DNA of 64,000 nt from Pseudoduganella violacea. GTDB taxonomy: Bacteria > Pseudomonadota > Gammaproteobacteria > Burkholderiales > Burkholderiaceae_D. Of the stretch, positions 9,350-19,391 are shown one piece after another. Where the stretch lies: positions 186,001 to 250,000 of the forward strand of contig NZ_JACHXD010000008.1 of NCBI RefSeq assembly GCF_014191875.1, written 5' to 3'. Under the pieces are notes generated by a model, which saw only the letters and a list, made by a program, of their open reading frames with translations, was not told where the DNA came from and searched no databases. The stretch's first letter is position 1, and every line of letters begins with the position of its first letter. Position numbers and translations under genes: made by a program.

Positions 9350-10321
9350 ATGAAGCAGTATCTGGAACTGATCCAAACCGTAATCGACCAAGGCAGCTGG
9401 CAGGACAACCGCACCGGCATCCGTACCCTGAGCATGCCGGGCGCGATGATGCGCTTCGACCTGAAGGAAGGCTTCCCCGCTGTCACCACCAAGAAGCTGG
9501 CCTTCAAATCCGTGGTCGGCGAGCTGTGCGCCTTCATGCGCGCCTCGCGCAGCGCGGCCGATTTCCGTGCCCTGGGCTGCAAGGTGTGGGACCAGAACGC
9601 CAACGAAAACCAGCAGTGGCTGAACAACCCCTATCGCACCGGCCTGGACGACCTTGGGCCCGTGTATGGCGTGCAGTGGCGCCAATGGCCCGGCTACAAG
9701 CTGCTCGACGCGGACCAGGGCGCGCAGATCGCCGACGCGCTGCGCAACGGCTTCCGCCAGGTCGCGCCGCTGGAGGAAGACGGCATCAAGAAAGTCCTGA
9801 TGTACAAGGCCATCGACCAGTTGCGCGAATGCCTGGACACCATCGTCAACAATCCGTCCAGCCGCCGCATCCTGTTCCACGGCTGGAATCCGGCCGTGCT
9901 GGACCAGGTTGCCCTGCCCGCCTGCCACCTGCTGTACCAGTTCATTCCCAATCCGGGCACCAAGGAAATTTCGCTCTGCCTGTACGTGCGCAGCAACGAC
10001 CTGGGTCTGGGCACGCCATTCAACCTGGCCGAAGGCGCGGCCCTGCTGGCCCTCGTCGGCCGTCTGACCGGCTACACGCCGCGCTGGTTCAGCTACTTCA
10101 TCGGCGACGCCCACATCTACGAAAACCATATGGAGATGGTGCAGGAACAGCTCAAGCGCGAGCCTTTCCCGGCCCCGCGCCTGCTGATCTCCGAGCGCGT
10201 GCCGGACTTCGCCAAGACCGGCAAATACGAGCCGGAATGGCTGGAGAAAGTGGAGCCTTCCGACTTCAGCCTGGAAGGCTATGAGCACCACGCGCCGATC
10301 ACGGCGCCGATGGCGGTGTAA
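9350..10321 (+). CDS. thyA: Thymidylate synthase
   Basis: ThyA converts dUMP and methylene-tetrahydrofolate to dTMP and dihydrofolate. The catalytic cysteine is C192 in [11 protein letters not shown]; the nucleotide-binding region [12 protein letters not shown] and the C-terminal [10 protein letters not shown] ending are clear. At 323 residues it is longer than the 264-residue E. coli enzyme. The extra length lies in an insert between about residues 80 and 160, as seen in one long-form branch of the family. A GGAGA ribosome-binding site sits 8 bp before the ATG. folA, whose product recycles the dihydrofolate made here, lies about 8 kb downstream on the same strand. Confidence 0.95.
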   Translation: MKQYLELIQTVIDQGSWQDNRTGIRTLSMPGAMMRFDLKEGFPAVTTKKLAFKSVVGELCAFMRASRSAADFRALGCKVWDQNANENQQWLNNPYRTGLDDLGPVYGVQWRQWPGYKLLDADQGAQIADALRNGFRQVAPLEEDGIKKVLMYKAIDQLRECLDTIVNNPSSRRILFHGWNPAVLDQVALPACHLLYQFIPNPGTKEISLCLYVRSNDLGLGTPFNLAEGAALLALVGRLTGYTPRWFSYFIGDAHIYENHMEMVQEQLKREPFPAPRLLISERVPDFAKTGKYEPEWLEKVEPSDFSLEGYEHHAPITAPMAV

Positions 10322-10327
10322 GCGCGC

Positions 10328-10954
10328 TTACTCCGGCTGCATCGACGCCACGAGCGCGTGGAAGTATTGCGGCTCGCGGGTTTTGAACAGCTGGAACCAG
10401 GCTTCCAGCGTTGCCGGCTTGAACACGCCAATCAGCGCCAGCACTTCGCGCGTGAATTCCAGCGAGGCCAGACCGGAGGCGGTCACCAGATTCCCATCGC
10501 GCCAAGCCGGTGCATCCTGGTACAGGGCGGCGCCTTCGTAGGATGGGAAGGACGCCGTCAGGTGCTCCTTGTTGTTCGCCGTATGGCGCCGTGCATTCAG
10601 CGCACCGACGCGGGCCAAGCCATCGGCGCCGCCGCAGATGGCGGCGACTTTATGGCCGTCCGCCAGCGCCTTCTTGGCAAAGCGCAGGAAAGCGTCCGCC
10701 TGCGGCTCGCCCCACAGTTCGCTGCCCGGCAGCACCAGCAGATCGCCGTCTTCCAGGTGCAGGGCTTCCAGCACCAGATCGGGCTTGATCTCCATGCCGC
10801 CCATGGTGCGGATGGGCGCGCTGTTCAAGCCAACTTTGAGTATTTCGCATTCGATGCCAGGGTTCTGGAAGAAGCGCTTGCTGTTCAGCTCCGCGGTAAG
10901 CAAACCGATTTCCCAATCCGCCAGAGTGTTCAGAACGGCCAGATAGACTTTCAT
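10328..10954 (-). CDS. DJ-1/PfpI family protein
   Basis: This 208-residue protein has the DJ-1/PfpI (class I glutamine amidotransferase-like) fold. The nucleophile-elbow cysteine is C107 in KVAAICGGADGLARVG, and an N-terminal glutamate (E15 in DWEIG) sits where DJ-1 members hold their partner acid. Family members act as chaperones, glyoxalases, proteases or transcription co-regulators; the sequence does not say which. It is convergent with thyA (6 bp apart). Upstream is the MCP terminator, so it has its own promoter in the gap 10955-11011. Confidence 0.8.
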   Translation of the reverse strand: MKVYLAVLNTLADWEIGLLTAELNSKRFFQNPGIECEILKVGLNSAPIRTMGGMEIKPDLVLEALHLEDGDLLVLPGSELWGEPQADAFLRFAKKALADGHKVAAICGGADGLARVGALNARRHTANNKEHLTASFPSYEGAALYQDAPAWRDGNLVTASGLASLEFTREVLALIGVFKPATLEAWFQLFKTREPQYFHALVASMQPE

Positions 10955-11011
10955 AGCATTCCCTTTGCAAAAAACACACTATAGCCGATTTGCCTAGACC
11001 TCACCGGGCGT

Positions 11012-11035
11012 AAAAAAGGCCGCCCGAAGGCGGCC
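11012..11035 (-). terminator. Rho-independent terminator of the chemoreceptor gene
   Basis: Read on the minus strand: GGCCGCC, loop TTCG, GGCGGCC, then TTTTTT. A 7-bp GC stem with a stable tetraloop and a six-T tail, lying 24 bp after the stop of the minus-strand chemoreceptor gene. Confidence 0.9.
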
Positions 11036-11058
11036 TAAAAGCAGCAGCACAACAACGC

Positions 11059-12819
11059 TTAAAATTCTTCCCAATCCTTTTCGGCGGCCTTCACGCCAGC
11101 GGTGGCGCGTTGGCGGGTTTGCGGCTGGATGGGCGCGGCGGCCGAGGGGGCGGGCAGCGCCGCTGCCTTGGCGGGCCGCGATTTGGCGGCGGCTGATGTC
11201 AATGCTTGCGAGGCGATGACGGCGGCCGCGCTGTAGGTGCGCGCCGCTTCGCCATCGAGCTTGAACACGCTGACGATTTCGCTCAGTCCCTTGGCCTGGT
11301 CCTGCAGGGCGCCCGCCGCCGCCGCGGCTTCCTCCACCAGTGCCACATTCTGCTGGGTGATATCGTCCATCTGGCCGACAGCCTTGTTGATCTGTTCCAG
11401 ACCGTGGGTCTGCTCCTGGCTAGCCTGCGTGATTTCGCCCATGATATCGGTCACGCGCTGGATGCTGGCCACCACTTCCTTCATCGTTTCGCCGGCCTGG
11501 TCGACCAGGCGCGCACCGCTGCCTACCTGGTTGACCGAGTCGTCGATCAGGGTCTTGATTTCCTTGGCTGCGGCGGCCGAGCGCTGGGCCAGGTTGCGCA
11601 CCTCGGTCGCCACCACGGCGAAGCCACGTCCCTGCTCGCCGGCGCGCGCCGCTTCCACAGCAGCATTCAACGCCAGGATATTGGTCTGGAAGGCGATGCC
11701 GTCGATGACGCCGATGATGTCCACGATCTTGCGCGAGGAACTATTAATCGAGCCCATGGTCTCGACCACCTGGGACACCACATCGCCGCCCTTGATCGCC
11801 ACTTCCGAGGCCGATACGGCCAATTGGTTGGCCTGGCGCGCGTTGTCGGCGTTCTGCTTGACGGTGGAGGTCAGCTGCTCCATCGAGGACGCGGTCTGCT
11901 CCAGCGAGGAGGCCTGCTCGCAGCTGCGGTCGGACAAGTCCATATTGCCGGCCGCGATCTGGGCCGAGGCGCTGGAAATGGTGTCGCTGCCCTGGCGCAC
12001 TTCCGCCACGATGGAAGCGAGACTGCCCTTCATCTTGCCCAACGCCTGCAGCAGCGCGCCGATCTCGTTGCGGCTGCGGCTTTCGATGCGGCCGGTCAGG
12101 TCGCCTTCCGCCACGCGCACGGCGATGGTCATGGCCTCACCCAGCGGCACGGAGATGGCGCGCACCAGCACCACGCCGACCGCGCTGCCGATCAGCACAC
12201 CCACCAGCAGCACGCCGATCACGGTATAGCTGGTATTGCGCAGATTGGCCGCCACGCTCTCCTGGTTGGCGACGGCGGTCTGCTCGTTGAATTCGGCCAG
12301 GGCTTTCAGCGCGCCGTCGCCGATGCGGTAGGACGGGTTGATATTCTTGATCAGGATGCCCTCGGCGTCATCCCAGCGATTTTCCTGGATGGCCTGCGCC
12401 GCGGCCTTCACATAACTCACGCCCAGGCCATTGCTTTTGTCGAACCAGTCCTGGGCCATGCGTTTTTCCTGGTCGGTCTTGATGCTGCCCAGATAATGCT
12501 CCCAGCGGCTCGAGGTGCGCGCCGTGATCTCGTCGATCTGGCCGAAGTGCACCGACAAAGGATGGTCATGCAGCTTATGCCATTCCAGTCCCGGATTGTG
12601 CTGCAAGGCTTGCAGGATCTGGCTGCGGCTGGTTTCCATATCCAGCCGGATGGCGTTCCGCTCGGTGACGTTCTTCTGGTCGTGCAGCGTGATGTCCTGA
12701 ATCAGCGATACCGAGTACGAAGAACTATAGCTGCCCAGGGCGCCGATCAGCACCATCATGCCGATCAGGATGCCCAGAGCGCCGATCACCAGGGTTTTGA
12801 TTTTCAGATTCGCTAACAT
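11059..12819 (-). CDS. Methyl-accepting chemotaxis protein with CheR-tether tail
   Basis: This 586-residue chemoreceptor has a first membrane helix at about residues 7-29, a periplasmic four-helix-bundle-type sensor domain (about 30-185), a second membrane helix ([20 protein letters not shown]), a HAMP domain, and a long cytoplasmic signalling coil with the hairpin tip [20 protein letters not shown]. It ends in DWEEF after a flexible Ala/Pro linker. In E. coli receptors an NWETF-type C-terminal pentapeptide docks CheR, so this looks like a functional tether. ATG 12819 is preferred over the upstream ATG because AAAGGAGT precedes it at ideal spacing. The ligand is unknown and no che genes are in the window. 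Confidence 0.9.
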   Translation of the reverse strand: MLANLKIKTLVIGALGILIGMMVLIGALGSYSSSYSVSLIQDITLHDQKNVTERNAIRLDMETSRSQILQALQHNPGLEWHKLHDHPLSVHFGQIDEITARTSSRWEHYLGSIKTDQEKRMAQDWFDKSNGLGVSYVKAAAQAIQENRWDDAEGILIKNINPSYRIGDGALKALAEFNEQTAVANQESVAANLRNTSYTVIGVLLVGVLIGSAVGVVLVRAISVPLGEAMTIAVRVAEGDLTGRIESRSRNEIGALLQALGKMKGSLASIVAEVRQGSDTISSASAQIAAGNMDLSDRSCEQASSLEQTASSMEQLTSTVKQNADNARQANQLAVSASEVAIKGGDVVSQVVETMGSINSSSRKIVDIIGVIDGIAFQTNILALNAAVEAARAGEQGRGFAVVATEVRNLAQRSAAAAKEIKTLIDDSVNQVGSGARLVDQAGETMKEVVASIQRVTDIMGEITQASQEQTHGLEQINKAVGQMDDITQQNVALVEEAAAAAGALQDQAKGLSEIVSVFKLDGEAARTYSAAAVIASQALTSAAAKSRPAKAAALPAPSAAAPIQPQTRQRATAGVKAAEKDWEEF

Positions 12820-12870
12820 GACTACTCCTTTGACATTCAAGGGCGGGCCGCCTGGCCCGCCTCCCGGTTA

Positions 12871-15800
12871 TTACCCTTGCAGATAAAGTTTCTGGAAAAA
12901 GCGGTGCACGCCGGCGCGCAGCTCTTCCACCTGGTCGAACTCGATGTAAGTCACGTCGCACAAATCATCGAGTTCGCGCAGCAGCGTGGTCTTGATGGGC
13001 GCGCCCTGCCACACTAGGAACAGGATAGGAGTCCGGCGGCCTTTGAATATGTGATAGCTCAATTCAAATGCACTGCTCTCGCTCATGCCCACGCGGATGT
13101 TGATCAGCGCGTCGGCCTGCTCCAGCAATTGCAGCCGGTGGCGGCGGAAGTTCTGCGGCGTGAAGGCCTGCTGCTGGCTTTGTTCGAAGGACTGGCGGAA
13201 GGTATCCGCGCTTTCCGCCTGCAAGCCAGTCAGGTAGTCGAATGCATGCGGCAAGCCGTTGGCGCTGTCGATCAATTGCATGATCTCGGCCACCATCGCT
13301 TGCTGCCGCTGGTCGGATTCGGTAAAGGGCTGGCGGATGAAGAGCTTGAGCGGCACGCCGCCCACGGCCCGTTCGCGCCGCGTGGCGCGCCGCTCCGGCA
13401 GCTGCAGCGTGGCCGCCGCCAGATCGGACGGCGCCGGCTGCTGGCGGCCGGCCAGGGCCAGCGCATGGCGCGCGGCGTCGGCGCAGGCATGCATTTCCTG
13501 CAGGGACAGCAGGGTCAGGCGCTCCGCGTGCGGCAAGGCTTCCAGCACCGCCTCCGCCGCCGCGATGGTGGTGAGCAGCACCGCGCCGCTGCCCATCGCC
13601 GCCACGCGCAGCTTGCGCGAGGCGGCGATGGCGCCGCGTTTTTCATCGACCGTGATAATCGCCATGGCAAGCTCCTTGCGCTCCAGCAGAGCCATGATTT
13701 CCTCGTCTTCCAGCGACACCACCGGCACTTCGCCCGCCTCGATCACCATGGCGGTGACGCGGCTGGCGGCGATCTCGAAGCCCGCGCCATACAGATTGCG
13801 CGCCAACGCCACGGCACGCGCCTGGTCGCCGCGCCGCACGCGCAAGTACACCCGGCCCTGGCGCGGCAGGCGCACGCCCGCGCCCAACTGGGCCTTGAAG
13901 AAGGCTTCGCCAAAGGTCGCGCCGCTGCCCATCACTTCCCCGGTCGATTTCATCTCGGGACTGAGGATGGGATCGACGCCGGGGAATTTGGCGAAAGGCA
14001 GCACCGATTCTTTCACGCTATAGCTGCCCAGCACCACCTCGCCGCCGATCTTTTGCTGCGCCAGCAGCTGGCCGGCCATGCAACGCGCCGCGATGCGCGC
14101 CAGTTGCAGGCCAGTGGCTTTGGAAACGAAAGGCACGCTGCGCGAGGCGCGCGGATTCACCTCCAGCACATACACCACATCCTGCATGCGGCCATCGATC
14201 TTGCGCGCCTGCACCGCGAACTGCACATTCATCAGGCCCACCACGTTCAGGCCGTGCGCCAGGCGCTTGGTCTGGCGCTTGATCTCGATCACGGTGGCGG
14301 CGCTCAGCGAATACGGCGGCAGCGAGCAGGCCGAGTCGCCGGAATGGATGCCGGCCTGCTCGATATGCTCCATCACGCCGCCGACCAGCACTTCTTCGCC
14401 ATCGCAGATGCAATCGACATCGACTTCGATGGCCTCGTCCAGGAAGCGGTCCAGCAACACCGGCGAATCGTGGGAAACCTTGACCGCCTCGCGCATATAG
14501 CGCTCCAGGTCCGCCCTTTCATGCACGATCTCCATGGCGCGGCCACCCAGCACGTACGAGGGACGCACCACCAGCGGGTAGCCGATTTCCTCGGCCATGC
14601 GCACCGCATCGGCCTCGTTGCGCGCGGTGCGGTTGGGCGGCTGGCGCAGATCCAGGGTGGCCAGCAGCTGCTGGAAGCGTTCGCGGTCTTCGGCGGCGTC
14701 GATCATATCGGGCGAGGTGCCGATGATCGGCACGCCGTTGGCCTCCAGCTCCAGCGCCAGCTTCAGCGGGGTCTGGCCGCCGTATTGCACGATCACGCCC
14801 TCGGGCTTTTCCAGCGCCACGATTTCCAGCACGTCTTCCAGGGTCAGCGACTCGAAATACAGGCGGTCGGAGGTATCGTAGTCGGTGGACACGGTTTCGG
14901 GATTGCAGTTGACCATGATGGTTTCATAGCCGTCCTCGCGCAGGGCCAGGGCCGCGTGCACGCAGCAGTAATCGAACTCGATGCCCTGGCCGATGCGGTT
15001 CGGTCCGCCGCCCAGCACCATGATCTTGCGCTTGCCGCTGGGCTGGGCCTCGCATTCCTCGTCATAGGTCGAATACATATACGCGGTGCGCGTGACGAAT
15101 TCGCCAGCGCAGGTATCGACCCGTTTATACACCGGGCGCACCTTCAGCGCATGGCGGCGCGCCCGCACATCGTGCTCGCTCACGCCCAGCAGATGGGCCA
15201 GGCGGCGGTCGCCGAAGCCCAGTTGCTTGAGGCGGAACAGCTCATCGCGCTCCAGCGCGGACAGGCGCTGGTTCCGCAGCCATTGCTCGACTTCCACCAG
15301 CTCCTGGATCTGGGCCAGGAACCAGGGATCGATGCGCGACAGGGCCTGCACCTGCACCAGGTTCATGCCCTGGGCGAAAGCCTCGCCCACATACCAGATG
15401 CGCTGCGGGCCGGGCGCCGCCAATTCCTGTTCGATCACATCGCGGCCGGACTGGCTGCCGCGCAGACCATCCAGGCCAACATCCAGGCCGCGCAAGGCCT
15501 TCTGGAAGGATTCCTGGAAGGTGCGGCCCATGGCCATCACCTCGCCCACGGATTTCATCTGGGTAGTCAGGTGCTGGTCGGCGCCGGGGAACTTTTCAAA
15601 AGCGAAGCGCGGCACCTTGGTCACGACATAATCGATGGAAGGCTCGAAGGATGCCGGGGTCTGGCCGCCGGTGATATCGTTCTGCAGTTCGTCGAGCGTG
15701 AAGCCGACGGCCAGCTTGGCCGCCACACGCGCAATCGGGAAGCCGGTCGCCTTCGACGCCAGCGCCGAGGAACGCGAAACGCGCGGGTTCATTTCGATCA

Positions 15801-16689
15801 CGATCATGCGGCCGTCGGCTGGATTCAGCGCAAACTGCACATTCGAGCCGCCGGTGTCCACGCCGATCTTGCGCAGCACCGCCAGCGAGGCGTTGCGCAT
15901 GATCTGGTATTCCTTGTCGGTCAGGGTCTGGGCCGGCGCCACGGTGATCGAATCGCCGGTGTGCACGCCCATCGGGTCCAGGTTTTCGATGGAGCAGACG
16001 ATGATGCTGTTGTCCTTGCGGTCGCGCACCACCTCCATCTCGAATTCCTTCCAGCCCAGCAGGGACTCCTCGATCAGCAGCTCATGCGTGGGCGACAGCT
16101 CCAGGCCGCGCGAACAGATGCTGTGGAATTCCTCTTCATTGTGGGCGATGCCGCCGCCGCTGCCGCCCATGGTGAAGGACGGGCGGATGATGGCCGGGAA
16201 ACCCAGCTTCTGCTGCGCGGCCCAGGCCTCGGCCATGCTGTGCGCAATGCCCGAGCGCGCCGACTCCAGGCCGATCTCGCTCATGGCCGTCTTGAACTTG
16301 GCGCGGTCCTCGGCCATGTCGATGGCTTGCGGCGTGGCGCCGATCAGCTCCACGCCATAGCGTTCCAGCACGCCTTCGCGGTGCAGGTCGAGCGCGCAGT
16401 TGAGCGCCGTCTGGCCGCCCATGGTGGGCAGCACGGCTTGCGGCCTTTCCTTGGCGATGATGCGTGCCACCGTTTCCCAGGTGATCGGTTCGATATAGGT
16501 GGCGTCGGCCATCACCGGGTCGGTCATGATGGTGGCCGGATTGCTGTTGACCAGCACCACCTGGTAGCCCTCTTCGCGCAGCGCCTTGCAGGCCTGGGCG
16601 CCGGAGTAATCGAACTCGCAGGCCTGGCCGATGACGATGGGACCGGCGCCGATGATGAGGATGCGCTTGATGTCGGTACGTTTAGGCAT
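12871..16689 (-). CDS. carB: Carbamoyl-phosphate synthase large subunit with extra C-terminal domain
   Basis: CarB makes carbamoyl phosphate from bicarbonate, ammonia and two ATP for pyrimidine and arginine synthesis. Both ATP-grasp halves are intact, with family signatures such as [12 protein letters not shown] and [18 protein letters not shown] in the first and [11 protein letters not shown] and [18 protein letters not shown] in the second. At 1272 residues it is about 200 longer than the usual 1070-1085. The allosteric MGS-like domain (about residues 940-1070) is diverged: the nucleotide-binding INTT stretch of E. coli-type enzymes reads IITVDEK here. After about residue 1110 comes an additional alpha/beta domain ([13 protein letters not shown] ... 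[17 protein letters not shown]) resembling nucleoside 2-deoxyribosyltransferase-like proteins. It overlaps carA by 8 bp. Confidence 0.92.
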   Translation of the reverse strand: MPKRTDIKRILIIGAGPIVIGQACEFDYSGAQACKALREEGYQVVLVNSNPATIMTDPVMADATYIEPITWETVARIIAKERPQAVLPTMGGQTALNCALDLHREGVLERYGVELIGATPQAIDMAEDRAKFKTAMSEIGLESARSGIAHSMAEAWAAQQKLGFPAIIRPSFTMGGSGGGIAHNEEEFHSICSRGLELSPTHELLIEESLLGWKEFEMEVVRDRKDNSIIVCSIENLDPMGVHTGDSITVAPAQTLTDKEYQIMRNASLAVLRKIGVDTGGSNVQFALNPADGRMIVIEMNPRVSRSSALASKATGFPIARVAAKLAVGFTLDELQNDITGGQTPASFEPSIDYVVTKVPRFAFEKFPGADQHLTTQMKSVGEVMAMGRTFQESFQKALRGLDVGLDGLRGSQSGRDVIEQELAAPGPQRIWYVGEAFAQGMNLVQVQALSRIDPWFLAQIQELVEVEQWLRNQRLSALERDELFRLKQLGFGDRRLAHLLGVSEHDVRARRHALKVRPVYKRVDTCAGEFVTRTAYMYSTYDEECEAQPSGKRKIMVLGGGPNRIGQGIEFDYCCVHAALALREDGYETIMVNCNPETVSTDYDTSDRLYFESLTLEDVLEIVALEKPEGVIVQYGGQTPLKLALELEANGVPIIGTSPDMIDAAEDRERFQQLLATLDLRQPPNRTARNEADAVRMAEEIGYPLVVRPSYVLGGRAMEIVHERADLERYMREAVKVSHDSPVLLDRFLDEAIEVDVDCICDGEEVLVGGVMEHIEQAGIHSGDSACSLPPYSLSAATVIEIKRQTKRLAHGLNVVGLMNVQFAVQARKIDGRMQDVVYVLEVNPRASRSVPFVSKATGLQLARIAARCMAGQLLAQQKIGGEVVLGSYSVKESVLPFAKFPGVDPILSPEMKSTGEVMGSGATFGEAFFKAQLGAGVRLPRQGRVYLRVRRGDQARAVALARNLYGAGFEIAASRVTAMVIEAGEVPVVSLEDEEIMALLERKELAMAIITVDEKRGAIAASRKLRVAAMGSGAVLLTTIAAAEAVLEALPHAERLTLLSLQEMHACADAARHALALAGRQQPAPSDLAAATLQLPERRATRRERAVGGVPLKLFIRQPFTESDQRQQAMVAEIMQLIDSANGLPHAFDYLTGLQAESADTFRQSFEQSQQQAFTPQNFRRHRLQLLEQADALINIRVGMSESSAFELSYHIFKGRRTPILFLVWQGAPIKTTLLRELDDLCDVTYIEFDQVEELRAGVHRFFQKLYLQG

Positions 16690-17839
16690 TGCGCTGATCC
16701 TCCATCAGGTGAATGAAGCGGTCGAACAGGGGCGCCAGGTCGTGCGGGCCGGGCGACGCTTCGGGGTGGCCCTGGAAGCAGAAGGCCGGACGGTCGATGC
16801 GCATGAAACCTTGCAGCGAGCCGTCGAACAGGGATATATGCGTGGCGCGGCAATTGCGCGGCAGCGATTCGGGATCGACGGCAAAGCCATGGTTTTGCGA
16901 TGTGATCATCACGCGGCCGTTGGTGATGTCCTGCACCGGATGGTTGGCGCCGTGATGGCCGAACTTCATCTTGATGGTACGCGCGCCGGAAGCGAGCGCC
17001 ATGATCTGGTGGCCGAGGCAGATACCGAAGGTGGGAATGCCGATGTCGATCAATTGGCGCGCCGCCTCGATGGCGTAGGTGCAGGGCTGGGGGTCGCCGG
17101 GACCATTGGAAAGGAAGACGCCGTCAGGCTTCAGCGCCAGCGCGGCCTCGGCCCCGGCGCGCGCGGGCAGCACCGTGACGCGGCAGCCGCGCTGCGCCAG
17201 CATGCGCAGGATGTTCTGCTTGACGCCGAAATCGAAGGCCACCACATGGTAGCGCGGCGCTTTCTGCACGCCGAAGCCGGCGCCCAGGCGCCACTCGGTT
17301 TCATGCCACTCGTAAGCCTGCCCGGTGCTGACGGTGCAGGCCAGGTCCATGCCGTTCAGGCCGGGGAAGGCGCGCGCCAGCTGCAGCGCTTCCTGCTCGG
17401 TGCCGCCCGCCACGATGGCCGAGGACTGCGCCCCGCCGTCGCGCAGGATGCGGGTCAGCTTGCGTGTGTCGATGCCGGCGATCGCTACCACGTTCTGCGC
17501 GCACAGCCAGTCCTGCAGGCTTTGACCGCTGCGGAAATTCGAGGCCAGGGCCGGCACATCCTTCACCACCAGGCCGGCGGCGTGGATGCGCGCCGATTCG
17601 CCATCCTCATGATTGACGCCAGTATTGCCGATATGCGGGTAAGTCAGGGTCACGATCTGCCTGCTGTAACTGGGGTCGCTCAGGATTTCCTGGTAACCCG
17701 TCATGGCGGTATTGAACACGGCCTCGCCGCTGGTCCGGCCGGCCGCGCCGATTGCCACGCCACGGAACACCGTGCCATCCGCCAGTGCCAGGTAGGCATG
17801 ATCCGCGCTCGCGGATCGATGCGTGAGAGGATGCTTCAT
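16682..17839 (-). CDS. carA: Carbamoyl-phosphate synthase small (glutaminase) subunit
   Basis: CarA hydrolyses glutamine and channels ammonia to CarB. The N-terminal CPSase small-chain domain ([20 protein letters not shown]) is followed by a class I glutaminase domain with nucleophile C274 in FGICLGHQ and the His/Glu pair H358 and E360 in [10 protein letters not shown]. At 385 residues it is normal length. A GGGAG ribosome-binding site lies 7 bp before the ATG. Its start is divergent from folA, so carAB and folA share the 278-bp region 17840-18117. On the minus strand a short hairpin (GGCAAG, loop, CTTGCC; 17870-17885) lies in the carA leader, but I see no clear attenuator peptide. Confidence 0.95.
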   Translation of the reverse strand: MKHPLTHRSASADHAYLALADGTVFRGVAIGAAGRTSGEAVFNTAMTGYQEILSDPSYSRQIVTLTYPHIGNTGVNHEDGESARIHAAGLVVKDVPALASNFRSGQSLQDWLCAQNVVAIAGIDTRKLTRILRDGGAQSSAIVAGGTEQEALQLARAFPGLNGMDLACTVSTGQAYEWHETEWRLGAGFGVQKAPRYHVVAFDFGVKQNILRMLAQRGCRVTVLPARAGAEAALALKPDGVFLSNGPGDPQPCTYAIEAARQLIDIGIPTFGICLGHQIMALASGARTIKMKFGHHGANHPVQDITNGRVMITSQNHGFAVDPESLPRNCRATHISLFDGSLQGFMRIDRPAFCFQGHPEASPGPHDLAPLFDRFIHLMEDQRNA

Positions 17840-18070
17840 TAGTGACTCCCTTCGCGTTTATGCAGTACTGGCAAGGGTTCTTGCCGTTTTCCAAGTTCAT
17901 GAATGCGTGGCCGCGCAGATTCACAATACGTTAGAGAACACAGCATGAAACTCTCGAAAAGTCACCCCGCTGAAAATAGTAGGCGCAACAATAATCACTT
18001 GATATTTCCATGCATCACTTTCGCAACATGGTGTTGAAACAAGCTTCACAGAGTGGAAACAAATCGGCGA

Positions 18071-18076
18071 TATAAT
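18071..18076 (+). promoter_or_regulatory. Probable -10 element of folA in the carA/folA divergent region
   Basis: TATAAT lies 41 bp before the folA ATG. No good -35 stands 16-18 bp upstream; TTCACA at 18045-18050 is 20 bp away. The whole divergent gap (17840-18117) is visibly AT-richer than flanking genes; I see no other assignable site in it. Confidence 0.5.
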
Positions 18077-18117
18077 TGCCTCCCGCGGGTTCATTGCCCT
18101 GTTTAACCTTTACTTAT

Positions 18118-18606
18118 ATGACCCTGCTCACGATCATCGTCGCCACCGACGCCGCCAACGGCATCGGCATCAACAACCGGCTGCCCTGGCACCTGCCGGA
18201 AGACCTGGCGCACTTCAAGCGCCTGACCACGGGCCATGCCATCATCATGGGCCGCAAGACCTTCGATTCGATCGGCCGCCCGCTGCCCAACCGCCGCAAT
18301 ATCGTGGTCACGCGCAATGCCGCCTGGCGCCATGAGGGCGTGGAAGCCGTGCCGTCGCTGGAGGCGGCGCGCCGCCTGCTGCATGGCGAGGCCAAGGCCT
18401 TCATCATCGGCGGCGCCCAGATTTATGCCGAAGCCCTACCCCTGGTGGACCAGATCGAACTGACCGAGATCGGCCAGAGCTTCGATTGCGACGCCTTCTT
18501 CCCGGCGCTGAACAAGAGCGAATGGCGCGAAACCGGCCGCATCAAGCATTGCAGCGATGCCGGCCTGCCTTACTCTTTCCTGACCCTGCGCCGCCAGTCG
18601 GCCTGA
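18118..18606 (+). CDS. folA: Dihydrofolate reductase
   Basis: FolA reduces dihydrofolate to tetrahydrofolate with NADPH. The 162-residue protein has the family's features: IGINNRLPWHLPEDLAHFK with the catalytic acid (E in PEDL), the NADPH-binding IIMGRKTFDSIG and IIGGAQIY motifs. ATG 18118 (MTLLTIIVATD) is chosen because the fold starts there; an open stretch upstream has no family similarity and would place the start on the -10 element. No strong Shine-Dalgarno is visible. It restores the folate consumed by thyA upstream. Confidence 0.95.
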   Translation: MTLLTIIVATDAANGIGINNRLPWHLPEDLAHFKRLTTGHAIIMGRKTFDSIGRPLPNRRNIVVTRNAAWRHEGVEAVPSLEAARRLLHGEAKAFIIGGAQIYAEALPLVDQIELTEIGQSFDCDAFFPALNKSEWRETGRIKHCSDAGLPYSFLTLRRQSA

Positions 18607-18636
18607 TTTTTACTTTTCAACAGAGGATCGCCCCCC

Positions 18637-19257
18637 ATGTCCGGACACGGTTTTCACGTCCACGGCCCGCACGACCACGCCGTGGAGCACGCGGCACACA
18701 GCAGCGACAAATTCTCCGGCAATATCGCCGTGACCACCGCCATCCTGGCCACCATCGGCGCCATGTTCGGCTACCAGGGCGGGGCCACGCAGAACGATGC
18801 GGCCCTGTTCAAGAACAATGCCGCCATCGCCAAGACCGAGGCGGCCAACCGCTGGAATTACTACCAAGCCAAGTCGAACAAGCAGAATCTTGCCGAACTG
18901 GCAATGACGCTGCCGAATGTGGATCCGGAAAAGTACAAGGCCGATGTGGCCCGCTATAAATCCGAGAAGGAAGGCATCAAGAAGGAAGCCGAGGAGTGGG
19001 AAGCCAAGTCCGCCGAGTGGGACAAGAAGTCCGACGCCGCCCTGCACCAGCACCACCAGTGGGCGCTGGCGACGACGGCCGAGCAGATCGCCATCTCCCT
19101 GGCCGCCATCACCCTGCTGACCAGCCGCCGCTGGCTGCAGGGCGCGACCTATGTGGTGGCCGCCGGCGGCATCGCCCTGGGCCTGTTCGCCTGGCTGCAT
19201 GTGGACCCGATCGGGACCCTGCTGGCCAAGTTCGGCGGCGCGGCCGCCGGCCACTGA
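18637..19257 (+). CDS. DUF4337-type membrane protein
   Basis: This 206-residue protein has a His-rich N-terminus (HGFHVHGPHDHAVEH), a first membrane segment around residues 28-48, a long charged helical region with a KYKADVARYKSEKEGIKKEAEEWEAK coil pattern, and two more membrane helices near the C-terminus. This matches DUF4337 proteins, whose function is unknown. The His-rich head could bind metal, which is only an inference. GAGGA precedes the ATG. It is followed by a terminator-like hairpin. Confidence 0.8.
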   Translation: MSGHGFHVHGPHDHAVEHAAHSSDKFSGNIAVTTAILATIGAMFGYQGGATQNDAALFKNNAAIAKTEAANRWNYYQAKSNKQNLAELAMTLPNVDPEKYKADVARYKSEKEGIKKEAEEWEAKSAEWDKKSDAALHQHHQWALATTAEQIAISLAAITLLTSRRWLQGATYVVAAGGIALGLFAWLHVDPIGTLLAKFGGAAAGH

Positions 19258-19343
19258 AACGCTTGCAAATTATTTTCCCGCAGTGCCACATTTTCTGCGA
19301 GAATCCCGTTCTTATTTTTTTGGCGCACCCCAGCGCCCCGCAC

Positions 19344-19381
19344 CGCCCCGGTAAAGCAATCGACCGGGGCGTTCCTCTTTT
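19344..19381 (+). terminator. Terminator-like hairpin just upstream of the decarboxylase gene
   Basis: CGCCCCGGT, 10-base loop, ACCGGGGCG, then TTCCTCTTTT. The 9-bp stem is perfect. It ends the DUF4337 gene or, because the decarboxylase ribosome-binding site (GGAGAC) begins at once after it, could attenuate entry into that gene. Confidence 0.6.
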
Positions 19382-19391
19382 GGAGACTTAG

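Noticed and set aside
13051-16716. A 1221-codon open frame on the plus strand opposite carB
   Set aside because: It mirrors carB codon by codon in high-GC DNA, is His/Gln/Arg-rich and has no family character.
17607-17924. Minus-strand frame over the carA leader as a possible leader peptide
   Set aside because: It runs far into carA in another frame and lacks a ribosome-binding site; no attenuator logic is visible.
18034-18039. TTGAAA as the -35 element of folA
   Set aside because: It is 31 bp from TATAAT, too far for sigma-70.
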